From Bacillota bacterium (GTDB lineage Bacteria > Bacillota > Clostridia > Peptostreptococcales > Anaerovoracaceae), in assembly GCA_029006195.1 (NCBI GenBank), contig JAQXGH010000001.1, forward strand, positions 48,338-112,337: DNA of 64,000 nucleotides, in the 5' to 3' direction. The first letter of the stretch is position 1. Every line of letters starts with the position of its first letter. Positions 43,763 to 53,097 of this stretch are shown here, one piece after another. Under the pieces are notes generated by a model, which worked only from the letters and a program-made list of their open reading frames with translations, had not been told where the DNA came from and did not search any database. Both the position numbers and the translations under genes were made by a program.

Positions 43763-45202
43763 ATGTCAGATATGATCAGATTAGAAGAAGTATATAAGAA
43801 GATCGAAGACAGTCAGGCAGAGATGGTATCGTCTCTGTCTGCACTTATATCTGTACCAAGTGTGTCTGTTAAAACTCCTGGAGATAAGCCTTTTGGCGAG
43901 AATGTCCATAAAGCATACGAAATGATGATGGGTTATGGACAGGACGCGGGGTTCTTAACTTACAATGCTGATAACTACGGCGGTCACATTGAGTTTCCGG
44001 GAAGCGGAGCCGGCATTATCGGTATCGCAGGTCATCTTGACGTTGTCCCTGAAGGAGAAGGCTGGGATCATGAACCTTACTCAGGAGATGTAGTAGACGG
44101 CTTTATATGGGGCAGAGGAACTATCGATAATAAGGGGCCTGTTGTTGCTTCTTTCTACGCTATGAAGGCGTTAAAGGAATGCGGCTATGTGCCTGAAAAG
44201 TCTATTCGAATGATTCTGGGACTTGACGAAGAGACAAACTGGGACGGAATGAGATACTATCTTTCACACGTTGACAGAATTCCTGACTGCGGGTTTACAC
44301 CTGATGCGGACTTCCCGGTTATTCGTGCGGAAATGGGTATCCTCATCTTTGATATAGTGAAGAAACTTCCGGCATCAAGAGGCAAAGGCCTTGAACTTAG
44401 AGGTATCAAGGGCGGAACTGTACCTAATGCTGTAGCTGAAAATGCCAGAGCTGTGATCTGTGATACTACAGGAGGCGGCTATGAGTATATCAAGGCTATG
44501 GTTAACAAAGCCAGAGAAGAGAAGGGCTGGAAGATCAATTGTAAGGGCCTTGGCAAGAGCTTTGAAATCACAGTAAAGGGTGTGCCAGCACATGGTGCTA
44601 TGCCTGAGCTGGGACAGAATGCAATAACGATCCTTATGGAATTCCTCGGTGGACTCAACTTCCTCAATGACGGAGTTAATGACTTCATCAAGTTCTACAA
44701 CGAATGTATAGGATTCAACCTACATGGTGAGAAGATCGGATGCTATATGTCAGATGAAGATTCAGGCCAGCTGAAATTCAATGTTGGAATGATAGACGTT
44801 GATAAGAACACAGCTGACCTTAAGATAAATATCAGATTTCCTGTTACTTGTGCTAGAGACGACGTTTATGACGGCATCATGAATGTTATTGATAAGTACG
44901 GAATGGGAATAGTTAAGGGCGAATACCAAGCACCTATATATTTCCCTGAAGATAATGAACTTGTTCAGACTCTTCTGGACGTATACAGGAAGCACACAGG
45001 GGATATGGAAACTGCTCCTATAGTAACAGGCGGCGGTACATATGCCAGAGCGCTGCCGAACTGTGTAGCCTTTGGATCTCTATTCCCTGGAGATCCAGAA
45101 CTTGAGCACCAGAGAAACGAACGCGTTGAAATCAGTAAACTGGTGCAGATGTCAAAGATTTACGCTGAAGCCATTTACAGACTGGCTGGTCAGGCTATGT
45201 AG
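43763..45202 (+). CDS. pepV: PepV-like M20 dipeptidase
   Basis: A 479-residue metallopeptidase of the PepV/Sapep group, which cleaves dipeptides. Zinc-site motifs: GHLDVVPEGEGW, GRGTIDNKGP (bridging Asp) and LDEETNWDGM; the C-terminal VTGGGTYARALPN with the FGSLFPGDPE block is specific to this group. It starts 2 nt after nifU with no separate ribosome site, so translation is probably coupled. The 3D-domain gene follows 11 nt later. Confidence 0.9.
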   Translation: MSDMIRLEEVYKKIEDSQAEMVSSLSALISVPSVSVKTPGDKPFGENVHKAYEMMMGYGQDAGFLTYNADNYGGHIEFPGSGAGIIGIAGHLDVVPEGEGWDHEPYSGDVVDGFIWGRGTIDNKGPVVASFYAMKALKECGYVPEKSIRMILGLDEETNWDGMRYYLSHVDRIPDCGFTPDADFPVIRAEMGILIFDIVKKLPASRGKGLELRGIKGGTVPNAVAENARAVICDTTGGGYEYIKAMVNKAREEKGWKINCKGLGKSFEITVKGVPAHGAMPELGQNAITILMEFLGGLNFLNDGVNDFIKFYNECIGFNLHGEKIGCYMSDEDSGQLKFNVGMIDVDKNTADLKINIRFPVTCARDDVYDGIMNVIDKYGMGIVKGEYQAPIYFPEDNELVQTLLDVYRKHTGDMETAPIVTGGGTYARALPNCVAFGSLFPGDPELEHQRNERVEISKLVQMSKIYAEAIYRLAGQAM

Positions 45203-45213
45203 AGAGGTTTATT

Positions 45214-46023
45214 ATGTCACCTTTAGGCAGGCTTAAAACTGCATACGAGAATCATAAGATATTCACTAAGGTGCTTGCCATTGCGCTTGTGATCAATCTT
45301 TTGTTTGCGGGTGCTTTTGTGTTCACATCCATTATGGTTAAGGATATTACGGTATCTGTAAACGGTAAATCCATAAAGTATAGGACGATGGCTAAGACTG
45401 TTGACGATATGCTGAGCGGATGGGGCGTTAACCTGGATGAAGGTGATGTTGTTGCGCCCGGTCAGAAAGCTAAGCTGAAGGATGACATGGATGTTTCCAT
45501 TGATCTCTATGAAGTGGAAACTGAGGTGGTCAAGGAGGCAACTGACTTCAAGCAGAAGGAGGAGTATACTTCTGATCTTCTCGAGGGTGAGGAGAAGGTT
45601 ACGACAAAGGGAGTAAAAGGCCAGGATGAAGTAACCTATGAAGTAACTTACCTTGGTGGCGAGGAGCAGAGCAGGAAGGAAGTCGACAGGAAGACTATCA
45701 AGAAACCAAAGACTCAGATCCTGTCAAAGGGTACAGCTATTGCCATAAATGGTGAACGCTATTCACGTAAGCTAGTGGTCCAGGCTACGGCTTATTCGGG
45801 TGGAGGAACAACCGCGACAGGTACTCGTGCCCGTGTTGGTGAAATTGCGGTAGACCCTAGAGTTATCCCTCTTGGCTCTGAATGCTATATCGAAGGCTTT
45901 GGTAAGGTGCGTGCAGAGGATACGGGTGGTGCCGTTAAAGGCAACATAATAGATATATACATGGCGTCACGCGGAGCTGCCATCAGATGGGGCAGAAGAA
46001 CGGTAACTATATACATTAAATAA
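45214..46023 (+). CDS. 3D-domain protein with N-terminal membrane anchor (YabE-like)
   Basis: A 269-residue secreted or membrane-anchored wall enzyme. One membrane helix (about 19-40) is followed by a DUF348-like segment (KDITVSVNGKSIKYRTMAKT), a G5-like domain (about 108-165) and a C-terminal 3D domain with the acid residues of VDPRVIPLGSE, AEDTGGAVKG and IDIYM. The 3D fold is a double-psi barrel related to lytic transglycosylases (MltA, Rpf-like Sps proteins). It probably remodels peptidoglycan. Compared with YabE only one DUF348 repeat is clear. Confidence 0.87.
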   Translation: MSPLGRLKTAYENHKIFTKVLAIALVINLLFAGAFVFTSIMVKDITVSVNGKSIKYRTMAKTVDDMLSGWGVNLDEGDVVAPGQKAKLKDDMDVSIDLYEVETEVVKEATDFKQKEEYTSDLLEGEEKVTTKGVKGQDEVTYEVTYLGGEEQSRKEVDRKTIKKPKTQILSKGTAIAINGERYSRKLVVQATAYSGGGTTATGTRARVGEIAVDPRVIPLGSECYIEGFGKVRAEDTGGAVKGNIIDIYMASRGAAIRWGRRTVTIYIK

Positions 46024-46026
46024 AAT

Positions 46027-46067
46027 AAGGCGGTAGGATTTTATTATTTGTGATCTTACCGCCTTTT
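46027..46067. terminator. Bidirectional terminator between 3D gene and alaX
   Basis: AAGGCGGTA / TACCGCCTT, a 9-bp stem with extra GAT/ATC-like pairing inside, followed by TT on the plus strand and TTATTTTA on the minus strand. Confidence 0.75.
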
Positions 46068-46088
46068 GTGTGTCTATGTTATTTAGAA

Positions 46089-47363
46089 TTACTGCAGATG
46101 TTTTCCTAAGAGATCTGCGAAAAGTGCTGCATCTTCGTCAGTCTTAAACATTGCGCGAGCGCTGATATCATTGCCGCCGCCTTTGCCCTGATAGAATGAT
46201 GCGTATTCCTTAACCAGCTGACCGCACTTTATCTTGCCGTCTGAGACCAGAACATATGAAGTATCTGGAACTGAATAGAGCATGATGAGCTTGCCGCCGC
46301 AGTCCGGTTTACCCATATATGTCTTAGACATATTGAATGTATCATCAAGCGACAGATGCATAAGCTTGTAAACCAGAACCTTATTAGGGCTAGCTGCGAT
46401 TTCTTCATTAAGCTTAGCGCATTCGCTTTCAATCAATACACGCTTAAGCTGGTTCAGTTCAGTCTTGGCATTTGCCAGCTTTTCTTCCTGAGCGCGAAGC
46501 TTCTTAGGGAAATCCTCTATTGATGATGAGTAATCGTTTGAGAGCTTATAGAGCATTGAGTGCTTAGAATCGTAGTCGTTAAGAGCTCTTTCGCCAGCTT
46601 CGAAGAATACACGGAACATGCCCTTGTTCTTTTCTACCTTAAAGATCTTGATGAGGCCTACCTGGCCTGCACTCTTAGGATGTGTTCCGCAGCAAGCTAC
46701 GCAGTCAGCTGCATTCTCTGCAGAACCAATGCATACGATAGAGATATCTTCGTCAAAAGCTAAGGCCTTACGGAGAGGCATTTTCTCAGCTTCAGCGCGA
46801 GTAGCAAATCTAAAAGTACGTACAGGCGCGTTTGACCATATAACTTGATTGGCGATTTTTTCTACGCTGAGGCACATTTCATATGTCAGCTCATCAGGCT
46901 TCTTGTTAGCTTTATTTGTTGGTTCGTCTTCCAGGCTTATGTCGATAGTCATATATTCATCGCCCATATGGAATCCTCGATTAACACCGCCGCATTCCTG
47001 ATAGAAGATACCTGACAGAATATGTTCGCCGCAGTGACGCTGCATATTGTCAAAACGTCTTTCCCAGTTGAGGCTGCAGTGAACGAAATCGCCTTCTTTG
47101 GGCTGTCTGTTACCTGAGTCTTCTGTAGCCTTAAGTGTATGAACAACTTCTGCTCCATCTTCCTGAACATCTATTACGTCAAAAGTATATGGTTTCTTGC
47201 CGTCGATTATCTGGAGAATTCCTGTATCGCAGCTCTGTCCGCCGCCTTCTGGGAAGAAAGCGGTTCTATCAAGATATACTTTTCCATTTTCATCTATTGA
47301 CGTGATGGTTGCATCCCATTCACGAGAATAAACATCTAACTGATATAATTTTGTTGTTTCCAT
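46089..47363 (-). CDS. alaX: Alanyl-tRNA editing protein AlaX-L
   Basis: A free-standing tRNA-Ala editing enzyme of 424 residues that deacylates Ser- or Gly-tRNA-Ala. The start at 47363 (METTKLYQLD) has AGGAGAA 8 nt upstream. The zinc site is H110-x3-H114 (RHCGEHILSG) and C224-x3-H228 (CCGTHP); TAFFPEGGGQ is the editing-domain motif. After about residue 265 a coiled coil (RAQEEKLANAKTELNQLKR) leads to a DHHA1-type domain ending GKGGGNDISARAMF, the AlaX-L layout. Monocistronic. Confidence 0.92.
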   Translation of the reverse strand: METTKLYQLDVYSREWDATITSIDENGKVYLDRTAFFPEGGGQSCDTGILQIIDGKKPYTFDVIDVQEDGAEVVHTLKATEDSGNRQPKEGDFVHCSLNWERRFDNMQRHCGEHILSGIFYQECGGVNRGFHMGDEYMTIDISLEDEPTNKANKKPDELTYEMCLSVEKIANQVIWSNAPVRTFRFATRAEAEKMPLRKALAFDEDISIVCIGSAENAADCVACCGTHPKSAGQVGLIKIFKVEKNKGMFRVFFEAGERALNDYDSKHSMLYKLSNDYSSSIEDFPKKLRAQEEKLANAKTELNQLKRVLIESECAKLNEEIAASPNKVLVYKLMHLSLDDTFNMSKTYMGKPDCGGKLIMLYSVPDTSYVLVSDGKIKCGQLVKEYASFYQGKGGGNDISARAMFKTDEDAALFADLLGKHLQ

Positions 47364-47381
47364 ATCGGTTCTCCTATACAA

Positions 47382-47887
47382 GTATTCTACTGAGAAGTTT
47401 AATTATTGGTAGCAAAAAAGTCAAATTTTATATTGTTAAAAAACTAACTGGAGAGTATACTAGCCATAACAAATAAGTTGTCAGAATATTTTACCAAATG
47501 AGGTGATAAGGGGATTTGTTATAATATTTAAGGAGAAGGAGTTAGTAAGGAGAAAGATATAAAACAGGCATGTGAATTGTTTAAAAGTGCTGTAAATCGC
47601 AGAATTTCCACGTTTTTGGGGGTTTTGCAAAAAAGCAACAAAGTTGTTCGTCAAAGCTGTGGATAACTTGGTACGAAAAATAGTTCTTGACACGCTAAAA
47701 CGTTGAAATTTCAACAATAGTAAAAAAATGGTTATCCACAGGGGGTTTTGGATAAAATTGTATACAATCTTAAAAAGCCTGTGGATAAGTGGTGAAAACC
47801 CACAAATTGTAGGAAAAACGACTGTTAACCAATTCGAGAACAAAAAAGAACACGGGTTAACATAATATTGTGGATTAAGGTGAAAAA
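47382..47887. other. DnaA-box cluster in a gene-free 500-bp spacer
   Basis: Three perfect DnaA boxes (TTATCCACA): 47658-47666 (minus), 47732-47740 (plus), 47780-47788 (minus). One-mismatch boxes are at 47747-47755 and 47869-47877. A perfect palindrome GTTGAAATTTCAAC is at 47702-47715. The left part has a TATAAT at 47520-47525 without a clear -35. A 120-codon minus-strand frame through the region is probably spurious, with hydrophobic low-complexity sequence and no ribosome site I trust. Confidence 0.75.
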
Positions 47888-49423
47888 ATGCTTAAGGAAA
47901 AAATTTTATATAAAGATGAATTGCCAGTAAATGTCATAGTGGCAAACATCGAAGAATACCCTATCCACTTCCATGAAGACATGGAAGTTGTTTATGTGCT
48001 AGAAGGTAGTATTGTCTTAAGAAATGGGTACTATACATACACCTTAAAGCAGGGAGATATTTTTATCCTCAATGATAGAGAAATGCATAGTTTCGATAGC
48101 AATGGGGATTACAATATGATTATGATGCTGCAGATGGATCTCTCTTATTTCTCAAGATACTACGACAATCTGAGAAATGGTTTCTTTGTTACTGATATGG
48201 AGGATGACAAGGACGAGAGTCTGGATGTACTCAGAAATATACTGGCGCGCATTATGATGGAAGTGCTGCAGAAGGGTTACGGATATGAACACAAGGTAAT
48301 CGAGAGCACTCATAATCTGATCGCCTGCCTTATTTCAGACTTTAGATATTTCGTTATGGAGGATGGCAAGTTTAAGAACGAAGTAAAGAATAAGGGAAAT
48401 AAGATTCTGGCGGGCCGTCTTAACAGAATTACTGATTATATGTATGACAATTATAATCGTAAGCTGACTCTGGGCGAGATTGCTGATAGAGAACATTTAA
48501 GCATCTATTATCTCTCACACATAATCAAGGAAGCTACTGGATTAAGCTTCCAGGATCTGCTGAGCTACATCAGAGTCGAAGAGTCTGAGAAGCTCCTTTT
48601 GGGAACAAATAAGAAGATAGCCGTTATTGCAGAAGAAACGGGATTTTCTGCAGTTAGATATTACATAAAGCATTTCGAACACTGGTATGGAATGCATCCT
48701 ATAGAATATAGGAAGAAATACGTAGGAAAGATAATCAGCAGAGAAATAGAAGCTAAATATACAAGGTGTGACCCTGTACATATTGAAGATGCTATCAAGC
48801 ATCAGGTGAAGGGTGTTTATGCTGATTACGAAGATAAATTCAAAGCAAAGCCTGTAATCGTCAATGTAGATATCTATGACGATTATGCTGAAGTTCAGAA
48901 GGACACTCCTAAGCTGGCAGAGGTAATGGGTCATAAGCCTAATGAAGTGCTTGCTAAAGTGTTTGATCAGTTCATGTCATTAGGAGAGAATGTCATAGCT
49001 TCAGGAAATAATTATATTGTTACGACAAGAAATAAGTATCCTGGCCCTTTGGACAGCATTTCAGTTTTGGTTTATAGCTTTGACGATAATGTATATGCTG
49101 CTCTGCACAAAATCAAAAGCGAAATTGAATTAAAGAAGATCATCCAGAATAGCGATGGAGAATCGGAATTCCTGGTTAAGTGTAATGGCTTCGCTGGAAA
49201 ATATAACATTGTTAGATATAGATTGGAGAGAGAACAGCTTGTCAGCATGATCGAGCACAAGAATGATGTGGATGCTGATGTGCCGCCTAGAACAAAGCTT
49301 AGAAACGGCATATCAATGATGCCTAATATTTATAAGGAATCTGTTACAACTTCTGATGCAATAAGTCTTAGAAGCATCTTTAAGGGAATAGGCGTAGAGC
49401 TTATCCTTGTGGACCCTAAGTAG
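47888..49423 (+). CDS. AraC-family regulator with cupin sensor and long C-terminal domain
   Basis: A 511-residue regulator. The N-terminal cupin (about 15-90) has IHFHEDMEVVYVLEG and KQGDIFILNDREMHSF; the paired AraC helix-turn-helix (about 180-280) reads LTLGEIADREHLSIYYLSHIIKEATG then IAEETGFSAVRYYIKHFEHWYG. The last 220 residues are extra; they resemble the tail seen in AraC regulators of carbohydrate genes, but I cannot assign a fold. The nearest downstream genes are a glycosyltransferase and YfhO, possibly targets. A degenerate DnaA box lies 11 nt before its start. Confidence 0.85.
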   Translation: MLKEKILYKDELPVNVIVANIEEYPIHFHEDMEVVYVLEGSIVLRNGYYTYTLKQGDIFILNDREMHSFDSNGDYNMIMMLQMDLSYFSRYYDNLRNGFFVTDMEDDKDESLDVLRNILARIMMEVLQKGYGYEHKVIESTHNLIACLISDFRYFVMEDGKFKNEVKNKGNKILAGRLNRITDYMYDNYNRKLTLGEIADREHLSIYYLSHIIKEATGLSFQDLLSYIRVEESEKLLLGTNKKIAVIAEETGFSAVRYYIKHFEHWYGMHPIEYRKKYVGKIISREIEAKYTRCDPVHIEDAIKHQVKGVYADYEDKFKAKPVIVNVDIYDDYAEVQKDTPKLAEVMGHKPNEVLAKVFDQFMSLGENVIASGNNYIVTTRNKYPGPLDSISVLVYSFDDNVYAALHKIKSEIELKKIIQNSDGESEFLVKCNGFAGKYNIVRYRLEREQLVSMIEHKNDVDADVPPRTKLRNGISMMPNIYKESVTTSDAISLRSIFKGIGVELILVDPK

Positions 49424-49460
49424 ATAGGCTGAATTAAAGCAAATTGACAAAACTTCTGGC

Positions 49461-50426
49461 ATGATGCAAACTATTCCTATGAAAAGAATAGATGTCATAG
49501 TTCCTTGTTTTAACGAGGAAGATAATGTTAAGGCCTTTTATGATAAAACTAAAGAAATAGAAGGTTCTTTAACAGATTACAATTTTAATTATATATTTGT
49601 AGACGATGGCAGTACTGACAAGACGCTGGACGTTATCAAAGAAATAGCTAAAAATGCTGTAGATGACATAACTGTGGTCAAGTACATATCCTTTAGCCGT
49701 AACTTCGGCAAGGAAGCTGCCATGTACGCGGGAATCAAGTCGTCAACCGGTGAGTATGCTGTAATTATGGACGCAGATCTGCAGCATCCACCGGAACTTT
49801 TGTGTGAGATGATAAATAAGATCGAGGAAACCGGCTGCGACAGCGTGTCAGCAAGACGTGTTTCCAGAAAAGGTGAGCCTAAGATCAGGAGCTTTTTCGC
49901 CAGATCTTTCTATAGGATCATGAACAGATTCAGCCGCATAGATATCGCTGACGGTGCGGTGGATTTCAGGATAATGAGCAGACAGATGGTCAAGGCCATT
50001 GCCTCGATGCCTGAAACTCAGAGATTCAGCAAGGGCATATTCGCCTGGGTTGGCTTCCACACTGAATGGGTTGAATTCGAGAACGTTGAACGTGCACATG
50101 GAGAGAGCAAGTGGTCAATGTGGGCTCTTGCCAAGTATGCGCTGGATGGGTTTATAGATTTCGCAGATTCGCCGCTTAAAATCGTAGGACTCTTCGGAAC
50201 CTTCACGGCTGCAGGATCTGCCATATATTTCATCATTGAAGTATTAAAGACGATAATAATGGGCAAGGATACACCGGGTTATGCATCACTTCTGTGTCTG
50301 ATCCTCTTTTTTGGCGGTGTGATTATCTCCATGCTCGGACTTATCGGTGAATATATCGGTAGAATGTACCTTGAGACAAAGGGCAGGCCGATATATGTAG
50401 AAAAAGAAAGTAATATTGAAGATTAG
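49461..50426 (+). CDS. GT2 glycosyltransferase, GtrB/CsbB type
   Basis: A 321-residue polyprenyl-phosphate glycosyltransferase. The catalytic domain has IDVIVPCFNEEDNV, the FVDDGSTDKT acid pair, FSRNFGKEAAMYAG and DADLQHPPELL; two C-terminal membrane helices (about 232-258 and 270-295) anchor it. Such enzymes load a sugar on undecaprenyl phosphate on the cytoplasmic face. With the YfhO gene that overlaps its end, it matches the CsbB-YfhO arrangement used for teichoic acid glycosylation in Bacillus. The start is uncertain: neither ATG 49461 nor ATG 49479 has a clear ribosome site. Confidence 0.88.
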   Translation: MMQTIPMKRIDVIVPCFNEEDNVKAFYDKTKEIEGSLTDYNFNYIFVDDGSTDKTLDVIKEIAKNAVDDITVVKYISFSRNFGKEAAMYAGIKSSTGEYAVIMDADLQHPPELLCEMINKIEETGCDSVSARRVSRKGEPKIRSFFARSFYRIMNRFSRIDIADGAVDFRIMSRQMVKAIASMPETQRFSKGIFAWVGFHTEWVEFENVERAHGESKWSMWALAKYALDGFIDFADSPLKIVGLFGTFTAAGSAIYFIIEVLKTIIMGKDTPGYASLLCLILFFGGVIISMLGLIGEYIGRMYLETKGRPIYVEKESNIED

Positions 50427-50433
50427 AGTTAAA

Positions 50434-53097
50434 ATGACAAGAATCAAAAGTTTTTTTTACAACAATAAATTCGCATTTGCAGCATTTGTACTCCCTGTAC
50501 TGATAATGTTTATAGCGCTGATAGTTCAGGAAACATATCCATTTGGCGATACTCAGGTGGCAGTAATCGACATGTATCACCAGTATGTTCCCTTTCTCAG
50601 TGAACTGCAGTATAAGCTTCAGCACGGAGGGAGTCTTTTTTATACCTGGAATGGTGCAGGCGGATGTAATTTCTGGTGCCTGGTAGCCTATTATGGTGCC
50701 AGCCCGCTCAACCTGCTTCTGGCACTGGTTCCGTCAAAATTTGTAATGGAAGGCATCACAGTTATCCTTCTTATCAAAATCGGACTTGCAGGCAGCTTTA
50801 TGTATATCTGCCTCAGAGACGAAAGACGTGATAATGAACTGATAATGCTGGCCTTCTCTACACTCTATGCACTGAGTTCATACGTTATGGGATACTACTG
50901 GTGCATTATGTGGATCGATGCAGTAATGCTTCTTCCGCTTGTTATGATGGGATTGAGAAAAATCATCGCAGGTCAGGGTATTGCGCTTTATACTATCGCG
51001 TTGGGACTTACTGTATTCTCGAATTACTACATATCAATAATGGTATGCATATTCATACTCTTTTTCTATCCGGTCCTTTACTTCACAAGACCTGAAGGAA
51101 TAAACAAGGGGTGCGTTAAAACTACACTGAAGGCTGTTGGGTGTTCGCTTCTTGGCATAGGCCTTGCCGCTATAATGCTGCTTCCAACTTACAAGGCAAT
51201 GCAGAGCACATATTACATTTCATCCGATATGCCTGAGGACATGATTCTTTACTTCCACCCCCTCAGCATCATAAACCAGATGCTGCCTAGCGCACATCTG
51301 ACTTACAGAAGCGGGCTTCCTAATCTCTACTGCGGTATGCTGGTGGTAATTCTCCTGGTAGTTTACGTTTTATGCAAAGGCATCAAATCCCGCGAGAAGG
51401 TGATTTACGGGGCCTTCCTGGTATTTATATTCTTTAGCATTAATATAAACAGATTGAACTTCATATGGCATGGGCTCCACTTCCCTAATGAACTGCCATA
51501 TAGATATACTTTTGCTGTAATTTTCGTGCTGATATTTATGGCGTATAGGGCCTTTGCATATATAGACGGAATAGAGGTTAAATCTTTCTATGCGATTTTG
51601 GCGGTCGGCATTGGCTATTACGTTTTCGCCGAGAAGCTTTTGGCTGAAGATCTGGATAATGCCAACATCTTCGTATATTCAGGACTGGCTCTTCTCACTA
51701 TATATATCGCCCTCTTCGCGCTGTATAAGAACGGGAAATTTGGCAAGAAAGAACTCTCCATAATGATACTAGCTATCGTTGCAGCGGAAATGTGCTGCAA
51801 TACATGCACATCTCTTGATCTGGTAGGCAACTCCTCGAAACACACATATTCGGAGAATGTGAAATCCATGCGCAAACTGGTTGAATACACTAACACTTTA
51901 GGTTTTGCCAGAACTGAGTCAAATAGCATGATTACAATAAATGAACCTGCCAGACTTCACTACAAGGGAATCTCTCAGTTCTCATCTTCGCTTAATGCTG
52001 GAACAACTGGTCTTATGGAAGCTATAGGTATGGAAGGTGAGCCTGGAAAGAATAGATTTAATTACAATCTTACCGATCCTGTTACTGACGCTCTGATGAA
52101 CGTTAAGTACATAATTTCCAGAAATTGCGGAATCGATAATGCTAATTATAAGCTTATCAAGAAGGCTGGAAACTCCAGACTATATGAGAGCAAGTATCCT
52201 CTCAGCATTGGATATATGACATCTCCTGCAGTCAGAACCTGGGGTGCCAATGAAGAGAATCCGTTTGTGAATTTGACTGAGTATATGGATCTGGCAACTG
52301 GCAGAGATTATGATGATCTCTTTATTTCGCTGGGCAATCCTCAGGTTTCTTCTATGTGTGCGAGCGCTGAATGCACATTGGATGACTATGTTGATGTGTA
52401 TACAGAAGGAGGAACTAAGCAGGCTAGCGTTGATTTAAGCTATGTTACACCGAAGGCTGGCAATTGTTATATCTGCATCGAGACGTCTAATGCGGATACC
52501 ATAATGGTCCAGAGGGAAAACGATGCTAAGAATACTGAAATCGAAAACGATTGTAACTCCATAGTAAACATCGGCAGATTCGAAGAGGGAGAAAGCTTCA
52601 AAATCAACGTCCTCTACGAGGAGGGCCTGGCTGGAGCGATTACAGTTCATGCTTGCATTATGGATGAAGAACTTTGGGATGAAGCCTACGGATATCTGTC
52701 TGCTGATATGCTGAAAGTAACAGATTACGATGATACTCATCTTAAGGGAACTATAGAAGTAGAAAGCGAAGGCCTTATGGTTACTTCAATACCATATGAT
52801 GAGGGCTGGACTTTATATGTAGATGGAGAAAAGAAGAAGGTCATCGAACGAGTAGGCAACGCATGGATGGCGACAGCACTGAGTCCGGGAACTCATGAAA
52901 TCGAGTTCAAATTCAGACCGCCAGGATTTATACTTGGCCTTATCATTTCCATTTTATCTATTATGCTGCTGGCAGCACTTTGCATAATTGGTAGAATAAA
53001 AAGAAAGCCCCAGGATGAACCTGAGGCAGAAGATTATGATCTCCAGGATGAAATCAGCCCCGCAGCTACAGATGAAATTTCATCAAGCGGAATCTGA
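50434..53097 (+). CDS. YfhO family membrane glycosyltransferase-like protein
   Basis: An 887-residue polytopic protein (about 12 helices to residue 450) of the YfhO family, a GT-C-like fold. The first outer loop GDTQVAVIDMYHQYVPFLSEL contains the family Asp; after the membrane part, a large extracellular domain ends in SIPYDEGWTLYVDGEK and one last helix (about 840-860), then an acidic tail. It is expected to transfer the lipid-linked sugar made by the adjacent GtrB-type enzyme onto a surface polymer. ATG 50434 is preferred; a TTG at 50416 overlaps the upstream gene. Its 3' end overlaps the convergent MocR gene by 64 nt. Confidence 0.87.
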   Translation: MTRIKSFFYNNKFAFAAFVLPVLIMFIALIVQETYPFGDTQVAVIDMYHQYVPFLSELQYKLQHGGSLFYTWNGAGGCNFWCLVAYYGASPLNLLLALVPSKFVMEGITVILLIKIGLAGSFMYICLRDERRDNELIMLAFSTLYALSSYVMGYYWCIMWIDAVMLLPLVMMGLRKIIAGQGIALYTIALGLTVFSNYYISIMVCIFILFFYPVLYFTRPEGINKGCVKTTLKAVGCSLLGIGLAAIMLLPTYKAMQSTYYISSDMPEDMILYFHPLSIINQMLPSAHLTYRSGLPNLYCGMLVVILLVVYVLCKGIKSREKVIYGAFLVFIFFSININRLNFIWHGLHFPNELPYRYTFAVIFVLIFMAYRAFAYIDGIEVKSFYAILAVGIGYYVFAEKLLAEDLDNANIFVYSGLALLTIYIALFALYKNGKFGKKELSIMILAIVAAEMCCNTCTSLDLVGNSSKHTYSENVKSMRKLVEYTNTLGFARTESNSMITINEPARLHYKGISQFSSSLNAGTTGLMEAIGMEGEPGKNRFNYNLTDPVTDALMNVKYIISRNCGIDNANYKLIKKAGNSRLYESKYPLSIGYMTSPAVRTWGANEENPFVNLTEYMDLATGRDYDDLFISLGNPQVSSMCASAECTLDDYVDVYTEGGTKQASVDLSYVTPKAGNCYICIETSNADTIMVQRENDAKNTEIENDCNSIVNIGRFEEGESFKINVLYEEGLAGAITVHACIMDEELWDEAYGYLSADMLKVTDYDDTHLKGTIEVESEGLMVTSIPYDEGWTLYVDGEKKKVIERVGNAWMATALSPGTHEIEFKFRPPGFILGLIISILSIMLLAALCIIGRIKRKPQDEPEAEDYDLQDEISPAATDEISSSGI

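Noticed and set aside
47481..47843. A 120-codon minus-strand open frame in the alaX-araC spacer
   Set aside because: Hydrophobic, low-complexity translation, no convincing ribosome site, and it runs straight through the DnaA-box cluster; most likely chance in AT-rich DNA.
47382..47887. Chromosomal replication origin
   Set aside because: DnaA boxes are present, but there is no dnaA, dnaN or rpmH nearby and no switch of gene orientation around it. Kept as a DnaA-box cluster only.
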